Assembly: GCF_023701485.1 (NCBI RefSeq)
Contig: NZ_JAMQBK010000065.1
Coordinates: forward strand, 84,235-134,269
Length of the DNA stretch: 50,035 nucleotides
Source: Aporhodopirellula aestuarii
GTDB taxonomy: Bacteria; Planctomycetota; Planctomycetia; Pirellulales; Pirellulaceae
Reading direction: 5' to 3'
Shown here in pieces: positions 27,913 to 36,763 of the stretch. A model generated the notes under the pieces. That model had not been told where the DNA came from and searched no databases. It saw nothing but the letters and a program-made list of their open reading frames with translations. The first letter of the stretch is position 1. Each line of letters opens with the position of its first letter. The position numbers and the translations under genes are program-made.

Positions 27913-28141
27913 TCGCGGTCAAGTCCGCGCCGTGATTGATATGGAAGACGGCGTCGTTGAGCACGAGCGCGGGAACGGACACAACGCCGAGTTGTTCTGC
28001 CTCACGAATGCGTTCTTTGGCTTGGCCGAGATGAATGACTTCGACGTCAAACCGTGTGGGATCGAGCGAGGCTGCGACAGATTGCTCCGCGCTGATGCAG
28101 ACTGGGCAGCCTGCATGATAGAATCGAGCTTTCGTTTTCAT
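27905..28141 (-). CDS. Small thioredoxin-fold protein with CPVC motif
   Basis: A 78-residue protein with a thioredoxin/glutaredoxin-like fold: beta strand KARFYHAG, redox motif CPVC (residues 12-15), and a likely cis-proline in VSVPALVL. No signal peptide is seen, so it is probably cytoplasmic. The start at 28141 has GGAG seven bases upstream on the coding strand; an upstream frame extension to 28189 is less likely. It is divergent from an HxlR regulator, a pairing that suggests thiol-responsive control, and convergent with the RND permease. The exact partner is unknown. Confidence 0.82.
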   Translation of the reverse strand: MKTKARFYHAGCPVCISAEQSVAASLDPTRFDVEVIHLGQAKERIREAEQLGVVSVPALVLNDAVFHINHGADLTAIK

Positions 28142-28189
28142 GATCGTCTCCATTGCGAGTGCATTACGTCGACCGTTGGCGGCTGACAT

Positions 28190-28199
28190 GGGTATACCC
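28190..28199. promoter_or_regulatory. Palindrome between the HxlR and thioredoxin-fold genes
   Basis: GGGTATACCC is a perfect 10-bp palindrome in the divergent intergenic region, about 50 bases before the thioredoxin-fold start. Further right, GGTAC and GGTAAC motifs recur (28232-28266). Either could be the binding site of the adjacent HxlR regulator. Confidence 0.4.
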
Positions 28200-28292
28200 C
28201 AAATCTAGACGCGAAAACGAAGCGATCTAGCAGGTACTTTTGGGTGCCCTACTTACCTATTGGTAACAATTTGGAAATGCGGGAGAAAATGT

Positions 28293-28601
28293 TTGAGTGA
28301 ATCTTCGCAATCGACCGATGTCGCCACGATTCTTCAGAACGTGTTGGGATGCAAATGGACACTACACATCCTCGCGGAGGTTCGTGATGGTGTGAATCGT
28401 CCCGGTGAATTGGTGCGATCGGCAGAAGGCTTAACCACGAAAGTGCTCAACGAACGGTTGGTCAAACTCGTTCGATTTGGCATCCTGCAAAAGACAAGTT
28501 ATCCCGAAGTTCCTCCGCGAGTTGAGTATGAGCTCACGCAATTCGGAAAACGATTCTCAAGACTTCTTGATGAAATAGATCGGCTTCAGAAGGAATGCTG
28601 A
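28293..28601 (+). CDS. HxlR-family transcriptional regulator
   Basis: A 102-residue winged helix-turn-helix protein of the HxlR (MarR-related) family. The signature is VLGCKWTLHILAEV, then RPGELVRSAEGLTTKVLNER for the recognition helix and PPRVEYELTQFGKRF for the wing. The Cys beside Lys-Trp-Thr is the only Cys near the dimer core and could sense thiol-reactive compounds, as some HxlR proteins do (for example HypR). The start is a TTG at 28293 with GGGAG seven bases before it; a TTG at 28260 is possible but lacks a ribosome site. It is divergent from the thioredoxin-fold gene and 86 bases upstream of the methyltransferase gene. Confidence 0.88.
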   Translation: MSESSQSTDVATILQNVLGCKWTLHILAEVRDGVNRPGELVRSAEGLTTKVLNERLVKLVRFGILQKTSYPEVPPRVEYELTQFGKRFSRLLDEIDRLQKEC

Positions 28602-28687
28602 TTATCGAATGGCTGCGTGACGTTGTTTTCCCGCGGGCACGCGTGTGGCGTGTTTGCTGCCCCCTGATTTCAAAATGTCGAGTTGAA

Positions 28688-29392
28688 ATGAAACATTGCA
28701 TCGTTGTTCTGACGCTACTGTCTGCGTTGTCCGCCGGCTTCGTCGCCGCTCAAGACAAATCACCGAGCGTGGTACCGCCGGGAATAAACGACAACTTCAA
28801 AAAACCGGAACTCAACGTCGATGAGTGGATGGCGAAGTTAGAGGTTGAGAGCCGTGAAGTCTACGCCGCCCGCGATGAAGTGATTAAAGCCTGCGAAATC
28901 AAGGCTGGCGAACGGATCGCGGACGTTGGGGCGGGGACCGGTTTCTACAGCCGATTGTTCGCACGCAAAACCGGTTGGGACGGATGGGTTTACAGCGTTG
29001 ATATCGCGCCGAATTTTTTGCAACATATTGCTGCTCGTGCGACGGCTGATGGAATCGAGAACCTGACGACGGTGCTTTGTACTGACGTTTCGGTCCGGTT
29101 GCCGCCCGAGTCGGTGGATCTCGTTTTCATCTGTGATACGTATCACCACTTTGAACAGCCGACGGCGTCGCTGGCATCAATTTTTCGAGCCCTCAAGCCA
29201 GGTGGGCGGTTGGTGCTGATCGATTTTGAACGCGTTCCGGGGAAGTCACGAGACTTCATTCTCGGGCATGTTCGGGCGGGCAAAGACGTCTTTCGAGATG
29301 AAATTGAGTCGGCGGGATTTGAGTTCGCCGATGAAGTGGACGTGAAGGAATTCAAAGAAAACTACATGTTGCGTTTCCGTAAACCTGAATAG
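28688..29392 (+). CDS. SAM-dependent methyltransferase with a signal peptide
   Basis: A 234-residue class I methyltransferase. Motif I is ADVGAGTGFYSRLFA, the acidic end of strand 2 is VYSVDIAP, and motif post-I/IV is VDLVFICDTYHHF, followed by LKPGGRLVLIDF. The N-terminus (MKHCIVVLTLLSALSAGFVAAQD) looks like a cleavable Sec signal, which would put the enzyme outside the cytoplasm. That is odd, since S-adenosylmethionine is cytoplasmic. The start at 28688 is preferred over an open extension to 28595. It lies 46 bases before cydA and may be co-transcribed with it. The substrate is unknown; a small molecule or metalloid is a guess. Confidence 0.82.
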   Translation: MKHCIVVLTLLSALSAGFVAAQDKSPSVVPPGINDNFKKPELNVDEWMAKLEVESREVYAARDEVIKACEIKAGERIADVGAGTGFYSRLFARKTGWDGWVYSVDIAPNFLQHIAARATADGIENLTTVLCTDVSVRLPPESVDLVFICDTYHHFEQPTASLASIFRALKPGGRLVLIDFERVPGKSRDFILGHVRAGKDVFRDEIESAGFEFADEVDVKEFKENYMLRFRKPE

Positions 29393-29437
29393 TTCCGAAA
29401 TCGCTACCGATTCTGACTGAGATGAAAGGGACGGGCA

Positions 29438-30910
29438 ATGGATGTTGAGATGCTGAGTCGCCTCCAGTTCGCGGGGACGATCATGTTTCATTATCTGTTC
29501 CCGCCGCTGTCCATCGGGCTCGGGCTGCAGTTGTTCCTGTGCGAGTTAGCGTATTTCCGCACTCGCAATCTTGCCTGGGAGGCCGCGGCTCGTTTTTGGA
29601 CCCGCGTGTTCGCGGTGAATTTTGCGATGGGCGTGGCAACGGGCATCGTGATGGAGTTCGAGTTCGGGACGAACTGGGCGGCGTATTCGCGGTTTGTCGG
29701 GGACGTGTTTGGGTCGGCGCTGGCCGCCGAAGGGATCTTTGCGTTCTTTCTAGAGAGCGGATTCTTGGCAGTACTCGTCTTCGGTTGGGATCGGGTGGGG
29801 CCGAAGATGCATTTGCTCAGCACGTTAATGGTGTTTTTAGGGTCGGTGTTCAGCGCCGTGTGGATCGTCGTCGCGAACAGTTGGCAGCAGACTCCGGCGG
29901 GGTACCACATCGTCTGGCATGATGTGCAGGGCGAAATGATGCCTCGTGCCGAAGTGACTGATTTTTGGGAGATGGTGTTGAACCCGTCTTCGGTCGATCG
30001 GTTGACGCACACGCTGATCGGCGCGTTCGTGCTGGGCGCCTTTTTTGTCGCGTCGGTTTGTTCTTACTACCTGCTGAAGAACCGGCATCAAGAAATCGCA
30101 AAACGGTGTCTGGCGATCTCGCTGCCGACGGCACTTCTGTTCACGTTTCTTGCGGCGGCGACTGGTCATGACTCGGCACAAAAACTCGTCGAAACGCAAC
30201 CTGCGAAATTGGCGGCGATGGAAGGTCACTTCCACTCGAGCGATCAGCCGACGGGATTGAACTTGTTCGGATGGCCGGATACCGAAAACGAAACGGTGCG
30301 TTTCAACGTCGAGTTACCGTATTTGCTCAGTTTGTTGGTGTACAACGATCCGACCAAGCCGGTGCCCGGGATGGATCAGATTCCCAAGGATGAACGTCCG
30401 CCGGTGTGGCTGCCCTTTCAAACGTTTCATTTGATGGTCGCGTTGGGAACGATGATGATCCTGGTCGCCGCCTATGCGTGTTGGTCTTGGTATCGGGGCG
30501 CTTATGAACAACGTCGTTGGTTACTATGGGCGATGGTGTTCATGCCGGTCGCGGCGATGACGGCCAATCAAGCCGGTTGGGTCACCGCGGAGGTTGGCCG
30601 GCAGCCATGGATCGTTTATCCGTCGGTTCAGAACGGTGTCGAAATGATGGGGCTGCGGACTGCGGACGGACTCAGTGAATCGGTTACCGCGGAACAGGTG
30701 CTCAGTTCGATTGTTCTCTTTGGCATCATCTATTCGATGTTGTTCGCGGTTTGGATCTTCGTTCTCAATCACAAGATTCAACACGGACCCGAGTCGCCCG
30801 AAGAGCTCGCTGAGTACAAAAAGAAGCTGCACGCGGAATCGATGAGCGAAGCGTTCGGGCATCATGGCACGTCACGCGGTGGCGGAATGATGGAGGATGG
30901 AACCCAATGA
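29438..30910 (+). CDS. cydA: Cytochrome bd oxidase subunit I
   Basis: A 490-residue inner membrane protein with about nine helices. The N-terminal [20 protein letters not shown] contains the axial His18 for heme b595/d (His19 in E. coli). A second heme His is in [12 protein letters not shown], and the GRQPW motif is in [13 protein letters not shown]. The quinol-binding loop is short, which fits the cyanide-insensitive/short-Q-loop type. It oxidises quinol and reduces oxygen to water with high affinity. It overlaps cydB by four bases (ATGA). The methyltransferase and redox-regulator genes just upstream suggest control in low oxygen or thiol stress. Confidence 0.96.
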   Translation: MDVEMLSRLQFAGTIMFHYLFPPLSIGLGLQLFLCELAYFRTRNLAWEAAARFWTRVFAVNFAMGVATGIVMEFEFGTNWAAYSRFVGDVFGSALAAEGIFAFFLESGFLAVLVFGWDRVGPKMHLLSTLMVFLGSVFSAVWIVVANSWQQTPAGYHIVWHDVQGEMMPRAEVTDFWEMVLNPSSVDRLTHTLIGAFVLGAFFVASVCSYYLLKNRHQEIAKRCLAISLPTALLFTFLAAATGHDSAQKLVETQPAKLAAMEGHFHSSDQPTGLNLFGWPDTENETVRFNVELPYLLSLLVYNDPTKPVPGMDQIPKDERPPVWLPFQTFHLMVALGTMMILVAAYACWSWYRGAYEQRRWLLWAMVFMPVAAMTANQAGWVTAEVGRQPWIVYPSVQNGVEMMGLRTADGLSESVTAEQVLSSIVLFGIIYSMLFAVWIFVLNHKIQHGPESPEELAEYKKKLHAESMSEAFGHHGTSRGGGMMEDGTQ

Positions 30911-31935
30911 GTTATGAACTGCTGACGATGATTTGGTTCTTCTTGCTGGGCGTGTTGTTATGCGGCTACGCGATTCTCGATGGATTCGATTTGGGGGTGG
31001 GCATCCTGCACCCTTTTCTCGCCAAAGACGATTATGAACGACGTTTGGTGATGAACTCGATTGGTCCGTTGTGGGACGGTAATGAAGTTTGGTTGGTGAC
31101 GTTTGGCGGTGCCCTATTCGCGGCTTTCCCGGTGGCGTATGCGACCGTGTTTAGCAGTTTTTACACCGCGTTTTATTTGTTACTGACTTGTTTGATCGGT
31201 CGTGCGGTTAGTTTGGAATTCCGTTCGAAGGTGAGCAGTCCGTTGTGGCGGCGGATTTGGGATTGGGCATTTTTTCTCTCGTCGATCACGGCAGCCCTTT
31301 TGTTGGGTGTTGCGGGTGGGAATGTATTGGCCGGGATGGAGTTGGGGCCGAAATACCGATACGAAGGCAACTTACTAAGCCAGATCTATTGGTACCCGTT
31401 GCTGGTCGGCGCGTTAACGGTTTCATTGTTCGCACTCCACGGCGCGATCTATTTGTATTTGAAAACCGAAGACGACTTACAGGCACGCGTTCGCCGGGCG
31501 ATCACGCCGCTGTTCTTTGTATTCGCGGGCTTGTATCTCATCGTCACGCTGGCGACGTGGTGGCATGTTCCTCATGCGACGGCGAACATTTCCCGGCATC
31601 CTTGGTTGTGGATCGTGCCGGTACTCAACGCACTGGCGGTGTTGAATATTCCCCGAGCGATGCACTGGGGACGACCCGGCTACGCGTTCTTTAGTTCGTC
31701 GATGGTGATCTTGGCGTTGGCGACTTTATTCAGCGTTGAGATCTTTCCAAATTTCATGCTTTCGACAATCGATCCGGCATATAGCGTGACGCTGGAGAAC
31801 GCTCGCAGCAGTCGTGACACACTCGAGACGATGCTCATCATCGCGGGGATCGGGTTTCCTTGCGTGCTCAGCTACACGGTGATCATCTACTGGATTTTTC
31901 GAGGCAAGGTGAAACTCGATCCGCACAGCTATTGA
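30907..31935 (+). CDS. cydB: Cytochrome bd oxidase subunit II
   Basis: A 342-residue polytopic protein. The N-terminus shows the family hallmark [17 protein letters not shown] followed by [23 protein letters not shown]. It forms the bd oxidase with CydA in the inner membrane. Its start overlaps the cydA stop, so the two are translationally coupled. No cydX-like small gene fits in the 46 bases before the convergent kinase gene. Confidence 0.96.
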   Translation: MSYELLTMIWFFLLGVLLCGYAILDGFDLGVGILHPFLAKDDYERRLVMNSIGPLWDGNEVWLVTFGGALFAAFPVAYATVFSSFYTAFYLLLTCLIGRAVSLEFRSKVSSPLWRRIWDWAFFLSSITAALLLGVAGGNVLAGMELGPKYRYEGNLLSQIYWYPLLVGALTVSLFALHGAIYLYLKTEDDLQARVRRAITPLFFVFAGLYLIVTLATWWHVPHATANISRHPWLWIVPVLNALAVLNIPRAMHWGRPGYAFFSSSMVILALATLFSVEIFPNFMLSTIDPAYSVTLENARSSRDTLETMLIIAGIGFPCVLSYTVIIYWIFRGKVKLDPHSY

Positions 31936-31981
31936 ATATGCCGGGCGGGATTGATGGCGGTGCGATGTCGATTCGACCGTG

Positions 31982-34333
31982 TTAGGCGACGGTCATGGTT
32001 TCAACATCGTTGGGTGTCTTCTCGCTCTCCTCGCTTCCGTTCGGGGATATCCGAGTGTCGTCCTCGCCAATGCGTCGGACGACCCACCACAGTGCAAACG
32101 TGACCATCAAAATGGATGCGATCGCAGCGAGTCCTTCGCGGAACAGCGAGCGTCGGAGTTGGCCGACCGGGCCAAGGACTTCGGACAATCGATATTGCAC
32201 GAGAACGAGCAAATCCGTTGAACGACTGGAATCGTGCAGATGGAGATCGTCCTGTTCGTCGTCAAGGTCCATCCCATCGGAGTCGTCTTGGTTGACGACC
32301 GTCTGACTCGGTGCCGCCGGCAGCGATACCGGTTGCATGGCGGCGATCCATTGGCCGGCATAGGATTGACCACAGGGGGCCAAGGCCATCGGATCGCGGT
32401 AGTCGACATCACCACCTTCGAGTAATTGATCGATGAGATCCGGTGCGACTTGGAAGCGTTGTTCTGACAAAGTCACGCCATGGCGTTGTTGTTCATCCAT
32501 CAACGGGTGCTGTAGGACCGTGCCACGTAAAGGACCTTGCCGCGCCTCGACGAGAACGGCGACTTGGCTTCCCGAGCGTCCTTTCGGTCCGGTCTTGTTT
32601 TCCCGGAGCAGTTCAAAATCCCCGAGGTTGATCGTGGCGACGAATACCGCATCGACTTGATCGGGCGCCGTATCGGGGTTGAGTCGGACCGGGGTGCTGA
32701 TGGCGACCTTCCACAAACCGGTCGCGGTGCTTTGAAATGCAGGCGACAGGTGGGTGGTTTGCAACGGAGAGACGCTTCGAATGTCCAATTTGTCGGGGGA
32801 ATAGTCGCGTTGTCCGTTAAAGTAGGCTCGATAGGCGTAATTCCGGCCTGCGCTGTTTTGTTCACGGGCGACCGGTTTTCCGTATGCAATCGAGAAGATC
32901 GTTCCGGCGGAGTCCACCACAAACAACGAGGCGAGTCGTTGCCGGTGGGTGGAGAGGCCTTTCTCAGACGTGTAGATCTGCAAACGTCGATCGAGATAGG
33001 AATTGAGTTTTTGGCGGACCGGCGAATCAAGAATGAGATCTCGAGCTTCCGTTTTCGAAAGCGATGCGGTTGGAGTTTCCGATGACGCGACCTCCTGCAA
33101 GGCGTCTGCCATGACGGGATCTTCGAGCGTCTCACGCAGCAATTTGATGAATGAGTCGCGTTCGGCTTCGTCTTCGGTGAGATGGAAGTAACGTTCGATT
33201 TCGGTTTCGAGCGTTTGCGCGGCGAACTGGGCGGCGAGCTGGTTGCTGCCGAACGCTTCTGTGCGAAGGGCGGTCGTTGCCGCTTCGGTGGCGCGGTTGA
33301 TGCTGCGGATGGCGAAGACACATGTCGCGATGAGCAACAGGATGGGGCCCACGATACCGAGCAACATCAACGGGCGGCGATGCTGTTGGTCTTCACGGCG
33401 TTTGAGGTCGCCGAGCACCTGTTGCATGTTGGCGTATCGTTTTTTGGGATCAACCTGCAGCGTTCGTTCGAGGATACGCCGTAGCGGTCGGTCGATGCCG
33501 CGACGCGATAGCGAGTCGACTGCCGACGGCGCCGCTGCAATGGCATCACGATACCGGGCCAACCGTCCCGGCAGTGATCCGGCGGTATCGAGTTGTGATA
33601 GCAGTGATTGGTCGCGGTGGGGGGCGTTGCCCGACAACATCCGATACAGCAACGCACCGGCGGCGTAGACATCCCATCGGCTGTCCGGGGTCGAGTTCAA
33701 GTCGGCTTGCTCGGGCGCCATGTAAAACAATGTTCCCATTGCCGGCGTTTGATCATGCGACATCCGGCTCTGCCCGAAATCCGCCAACCTCGGTTCGTTG
33801 TCAGCGGCGAGCAGAATGTTGGCGGGTTTGATGTCACAGTGCAGCACCCCTTTGCCGTGGCAATGGTTGAGCCCGACGCATATCTTCTGAAACATCTCGA
33901 CAGCTTCTCCGACGGGCAATCGGCCCCGTCGCAGCAACATGTCTTCGAGTGAACCGCCCTCGACGAGTTCCATGACGTAATAGGGCGGGTCGGCATCCCA
34001 GCCGACCTCGAGAACTTGCACGACGTGTCGATTGGCGGAGAGCTGGACGAGGTTTTTGACTTCGCGTGAGAGCAGCGACCAATTCACGCCGCTGCGGTGC
34101 AGATAGAACTTCACCGCGACGCCGCGACCGGTATTCAAGTCGCGTCCGATCCAGACTTGGCCAAACGCCCCCGCCCCGAGAAATCGTTCGACGCGGACCC
34201 CCGGGACCTCCGCGGGCGGCATGGTGGCCTGCATCGATAGCCGACGCGCCGCCGCCTGGCCGAGCGCACCCTGGTCTTCGGTCTGATCCGGTTCGGGGGA
34301 CTCGGGATTTTTCGACGGGGAAGGTTCAGTCAC
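31982..34333 (-). CDS. Ser/Thr kinase with extracytoplasmic Cache-like sensor
   Basis: A Hanks-type kinase of about 783 residues. Motifs are GAGAFG (53-58), Lys75 in VAVKF, HCDIKPAN (165-172), DFG (185-187) and MAPEQA (205-210). The usual HRD Arg is Cys, so it is a non-RD kinase, probably not needing activation-loop phosphorylation. TM1 (about 321-342) and TM2 (about 731-752) enclose some 390 extracytoplasmic residues. That region contains strand patterns such as LASLFVVDSAGTIFSIAYG and GLWKVAISTPVR, as in double-Cache sensors. The short C-terminal tail is cytoplasmic. I prefer GTG 34333 as the start; a TTG at 34411 would add 26 residues. The ligand is unknown. It is divergent from a zinc-ribbon membrane protein gene. 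Confidence 0.9.
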   Translation of the reverse strand: MTEPSPSKNPESPEPDQTEDQGALGQAAARRLSMQATMPPAEVPGVRVERFLGAGAFGQVWIGRDLNTGRGVAVKFYLHRSGVNWSLLSREVKNLVQLSANRHVVQVLEVGWDADPPYYVMELVEGGSLEDMLLRRGRLPVGEAVEMFQKICVGLNHCHGKGVLHCDIKPANILLAADNEPRLADFGQSRMSHDQTPAMGTLFYMAPEQADLNSTPDSRWDVYAAGALLYRMLSGNAPHRDQSLLSQLDTAGSLPGRLARYRDAIAAAPSAVDSLSRRGIDRPLRRILERTLQVDPKKRYANMQQVLGDLKRREDQQHRRPLMLLGIVGPILLLIATCVFAIRSINRATEAATTALRTEAFGSNQLAAQFAAQTLETEIERYFHLTEDEAERDSFIKLLRETLEDPVMADALQEVASSETPTASLSKTEARDLILDSPVRQKLNSYLDRRLQIYTSEKGLSTHRQRLASLFVVDSAGTIFSIAYGKPVAREQNSAGRNYAYRAYFNGQRDYSPDKLDIRSVSPLQTTHLSPAFQSTATGLWKVAISTPVRLNPDTAPDQVDAVFVATINLGDFELLRENKTGPKGRSGSQVAVLVEARQGPLRGTVLQHPLMDEQQRHGVTLSEQRFQVAPDLIDQLLEGGDVDYRDPMALAPCGQSYAGQWIAAMQPVSLPAAPSQTVVNQDDSDGMDLDDEQDDLHLHDSSRSTDLLVLVQYRLSEVLGPVGQLRRSLFREGLAAIASILMVTFALWWVVRRIGEDDTRISPNGSEESEKTPNDVETMTVA

Positions 34334-34519
34334 CCTGTTGTCACCCTGGGGTAGACGGGGAAATTCGGACGCGGTGGGGATATCATTGGAACATGATAGG
34401 CAATGATGCAAGCCCGGCGACGAGCGGCAGCGGTTGGGTTAAACTGAGGCAACGCGAGGGGGTCGGAATTCGGCCCATCGGCACCACCACTTCTCATCTC
34501 TTCCGCCCTGCGAGTCGCA

Positions 34520-35245
34520 ATGTCGATTCAAGTCACCTGTCCCCATTGCTACAAACGGTTTCAAGTCAGCGATAAGTTCGCGGGCAAATCGGGGCCATGC
34601 CCGGCGTGCAAAAAAACGATTAAGGTTCCTGAAGCCAGTGAACAAGTCGTCATCCATGCACCGGCGGACGATTCACCCAAGGACTCCAAGGGACGCAGCG
34701 TTCTGAAGCCGATCACGGCCAAGGATCCCGAGCTGACCAATCGGATGTTGTTCATTGCGATCGGCTGCGTGGTCGGGCTGTTCGCGATCGCACTCGGGTT
34801 TCGTTTCTCCGGTGGAACGCCGCTGTGGGCACAAATCCTCGGGGTGATCTTGCTGGCGCCACCGCTAACACGGATCGGATATGGTTTTGTCCATGATCGT
34901 GAATTGGCTCCCTACACTGGTATAGAACTTCGCAACCGCGTGCTGATTTGTTCTGCCTTGTTTGCCGCGACGTGGATTATTTATGCGTTTGCTCCGGCGT
35001 ATGTGTTCGAATTGGATGCGGCGAAAGAAATGTCGTGGACGGTTGCTGGAATCACGTTTTGCGTGATGGTGGTGCTCGGCGCGTTCGCTTCGGTGGCTTG
35101 TTTTGAACTCGAATTCGCCAACGGACTGACGCACGCGGGATTTTATTTCGCCGTCGTGATCATCTTGGCACTGGTGGCCGGGGTGACCCTCGCCGGTGTT
35201 GCGCCACCTGACCGATTTGCGACGCCGGCGAGCTTAATTCTGTGA
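34520..35245 (+). CDS. Zinc-ribbon membrane protein of unknown function
   Basis: A 241-residue protein. Residues 7-30 form a zinc ribbon with CPHC and CPAC knuckles, in the style of the planctomycete N-terminal ribbon often seen before membrane domains. A short hydrophilic linker (32-72) follows, then about five hydrophobic helices. It is likely an inner membrane protein. Its stop overlaps the GTG start of the HD hydrolase gene by four bases, so the two are translationally coupled and may act together. No family function is known to me. Confidence 0.75.
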   Translation: MSIQVTCPHCYKRFQVSDKFAGKSGPCPACKKTIKVPEASEQVVIHAPADDSPKDSKGRSVLKPITAKDPELTNRMLFIAIGCVVGLFAIALGFRFSGGTPLWAQILGVILLAPPLTRIGYGFVHDRELAPYTGIELRNRVLICSALFAATWIIYAFAPAYVFELDAAKEMSWTVAGITFCVMVVLGAFASVACFELEFANGLTHAGFYFAVVIILALVAGVTLAGVAPPDRFATPASLIL

Positions 35246-36699
35246 GCGGCGCCCTCCCGGAAGTCGTTTCCCTTCGCCGGGGTTCGTCACGTGTTCGCAT
35301 CCCACCGTCGATGGACGTGCCGATGACGGAGCGGGTTCGGCGGATCGTGGACACCGCACCGATCCGTCATCTCGCGACGATCAGTCAGCTCGGATTGGTG
35401 TCGCTGGTTTATCCAGGGGCAACGCACAGCCGTCTGGAGCATACTCTCGGCGTGTATGCCAACGCATTACGTTTGCTCGACCATCTTGGATCGTTGGAGG
35501 GGCCAATCAACGAGGTTGCCCAGGAAGCGTTCATTGTCGCCTCGCTCGTGCACGATGCCGGTCATTGGCCCTTCTGCCACCCGATCGAGGATATGGGAGA
35601 TGCGCTGCGGCGCAGCCGCGACGATCCACAACGGGGAGCGATCAAGCACGAAGACCGTGTTGACGCAATTTTGCGAGGTTCGGACATTGCCGCGTGCCTC
35701 GAACGAGATTGGAGTTGCAACGCCGATGACGTGATGTCGATCCTACGTCCCAAAACGATGACGGATCGCTCACAATGTCAGTTGTCGCCGTCCGACGTGT
35801 CGTTCTATGCGAGTTGTCTGAGCGGCCCCATTGATATCGACAAACTCGATTATCTCCAACGTGACAGTCTGCACGCGGGGGTCCCCTACGGCCGAAATTT
35901 TGATGCCGAGCGAATCGTTTCGTCGTTGTGCGTTCATCCCACCGAGCCGAAGCTCGCGATCGGCGCCAAGGGCCGGACGGCAGCGGAGATGATGGTGTTC
36001 GGTCGCTATGTGATGTTCAGCGAAGTGTACTGGCACCACACCGTTCGTGCGGCGACCGCGATGTTGCAGCGGGTGTTATTTTCGTTGCAACATGAAATGG
36101 ATCCCCGGGCCGATGTCGAACCGCTCGACATTTCGGCGTGGTCTGACCTCTCGGAAGCGGCGTGGATCGATTCACTCAAAAAAGTCTCGCGGGTGGTTTC
36201 GCACGCGAGTGGATCCGGCGACGACCTGGGGCCGCAAGCGACGCTGACCGAAGGTTTGTTTGGACCGACGCGGGGGTTGGTCAAACTGGCGGCGGAGTTC
36301 AATGTCGAATCGGGCGATGAGGTGCATTCGCTGCTCGCCCGGCGTCCGTATTGGTGGCTGGTAGCGTGTTCGCGACGATTGGCGGTATCGATCAGTCGCG
36401 CGATCGGCCGTGAAATTGATCCGACGATGGTGTTGATCGATGCCCCGCCGGTGAAGCTCGAAGTGGACATCAACATCGATGTTGTGGGGAGAGGTGGCGA
36501 GGTGATGGCGCTTGGTGATGTGTCGCCGGTTGCCTCGGTGCTCGCTAACCGCCAATTTGATAACCACGTCAAACGGGTGCGGGTGTTTGTGCCCAAAGGG
36601 GTGCGTGCTGACCTAAGTCGACGCGATGCGAATTTGCATGCCTCGATCGAAGAGTGGCTGGTCCGGGCGGTGGAGGAAATGGCGGACGAAATCGCATAG
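35242..36699 (+). CDS. HD-domain phosphohydrolase, SAMHD1/dGTPase-like
   Basis: A 485-residue protein. The metal-binding HD superfamily residues are visible: His62/His67 in THSRLEHTLGV, His104-Asp105 in LVHDAGHWPFCH, and Asp198/Asp200 in GPIDIDKLDYLQRDSLHAG. This layout matches SAMHD1/Dgt-type dNTP triphosphohydrolases, with a C-terminal half of unclear fold. It probably hydrolyses a nucleotide in the cytoplasm, but the substrate could also be another phosphoester. The start is a GTG overlapping the stop of the upstream membrane protein gene. The product converges with holB after 64 bases. Confidence 0.85.
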   Translation: MSGALPEVVSLRRGSSRVRIPPSMDVPMTERVRRIVDTAPIRHLATISQLGLVSLVYPGATHSRLEHTLGVYANALRLLDHLGSLEGPINEVAQEAFIVASLVHDAGHWPFCHPIEDMGDALRRSRDDPQRGAIKHEDRVDAILRGSDIAACLERDWSCNADDVMSILRPKTMTDRSQCQLSPSDVSFYASCLSGPIDIDKLDYLQRDSLHAGVPYGRNFDAERIVSSLCVHPTEPKLAIGAKGRTAAEMMVFGRYVMFSEVYWHHTVRAATAMLQRVLFSLQHEMDPRADVEPLDISAWSDLSEAAWIDSLKKVSRVVSHASGSGDDLGPQATLTEGLFGPTRGLVKLAAEFNVESGDEVHSLLARRPYWWLVACSRRLAVSISRAIGREIDPTMVLIDAPPVKLEVDINIDVVGRGGEVMALGDVSPVASVLANRQFDNHVKRVRVFVPKGVRADLSRRDANLHASIEEWLVRAVEEMADEIA

Positions 36700-36763
36700 C
36701 GATGGGTGTCCACTTTTTCGCGAGGCCCTCAAGAGAGCCACCGCATCGCAGCGAATGCTGTTC

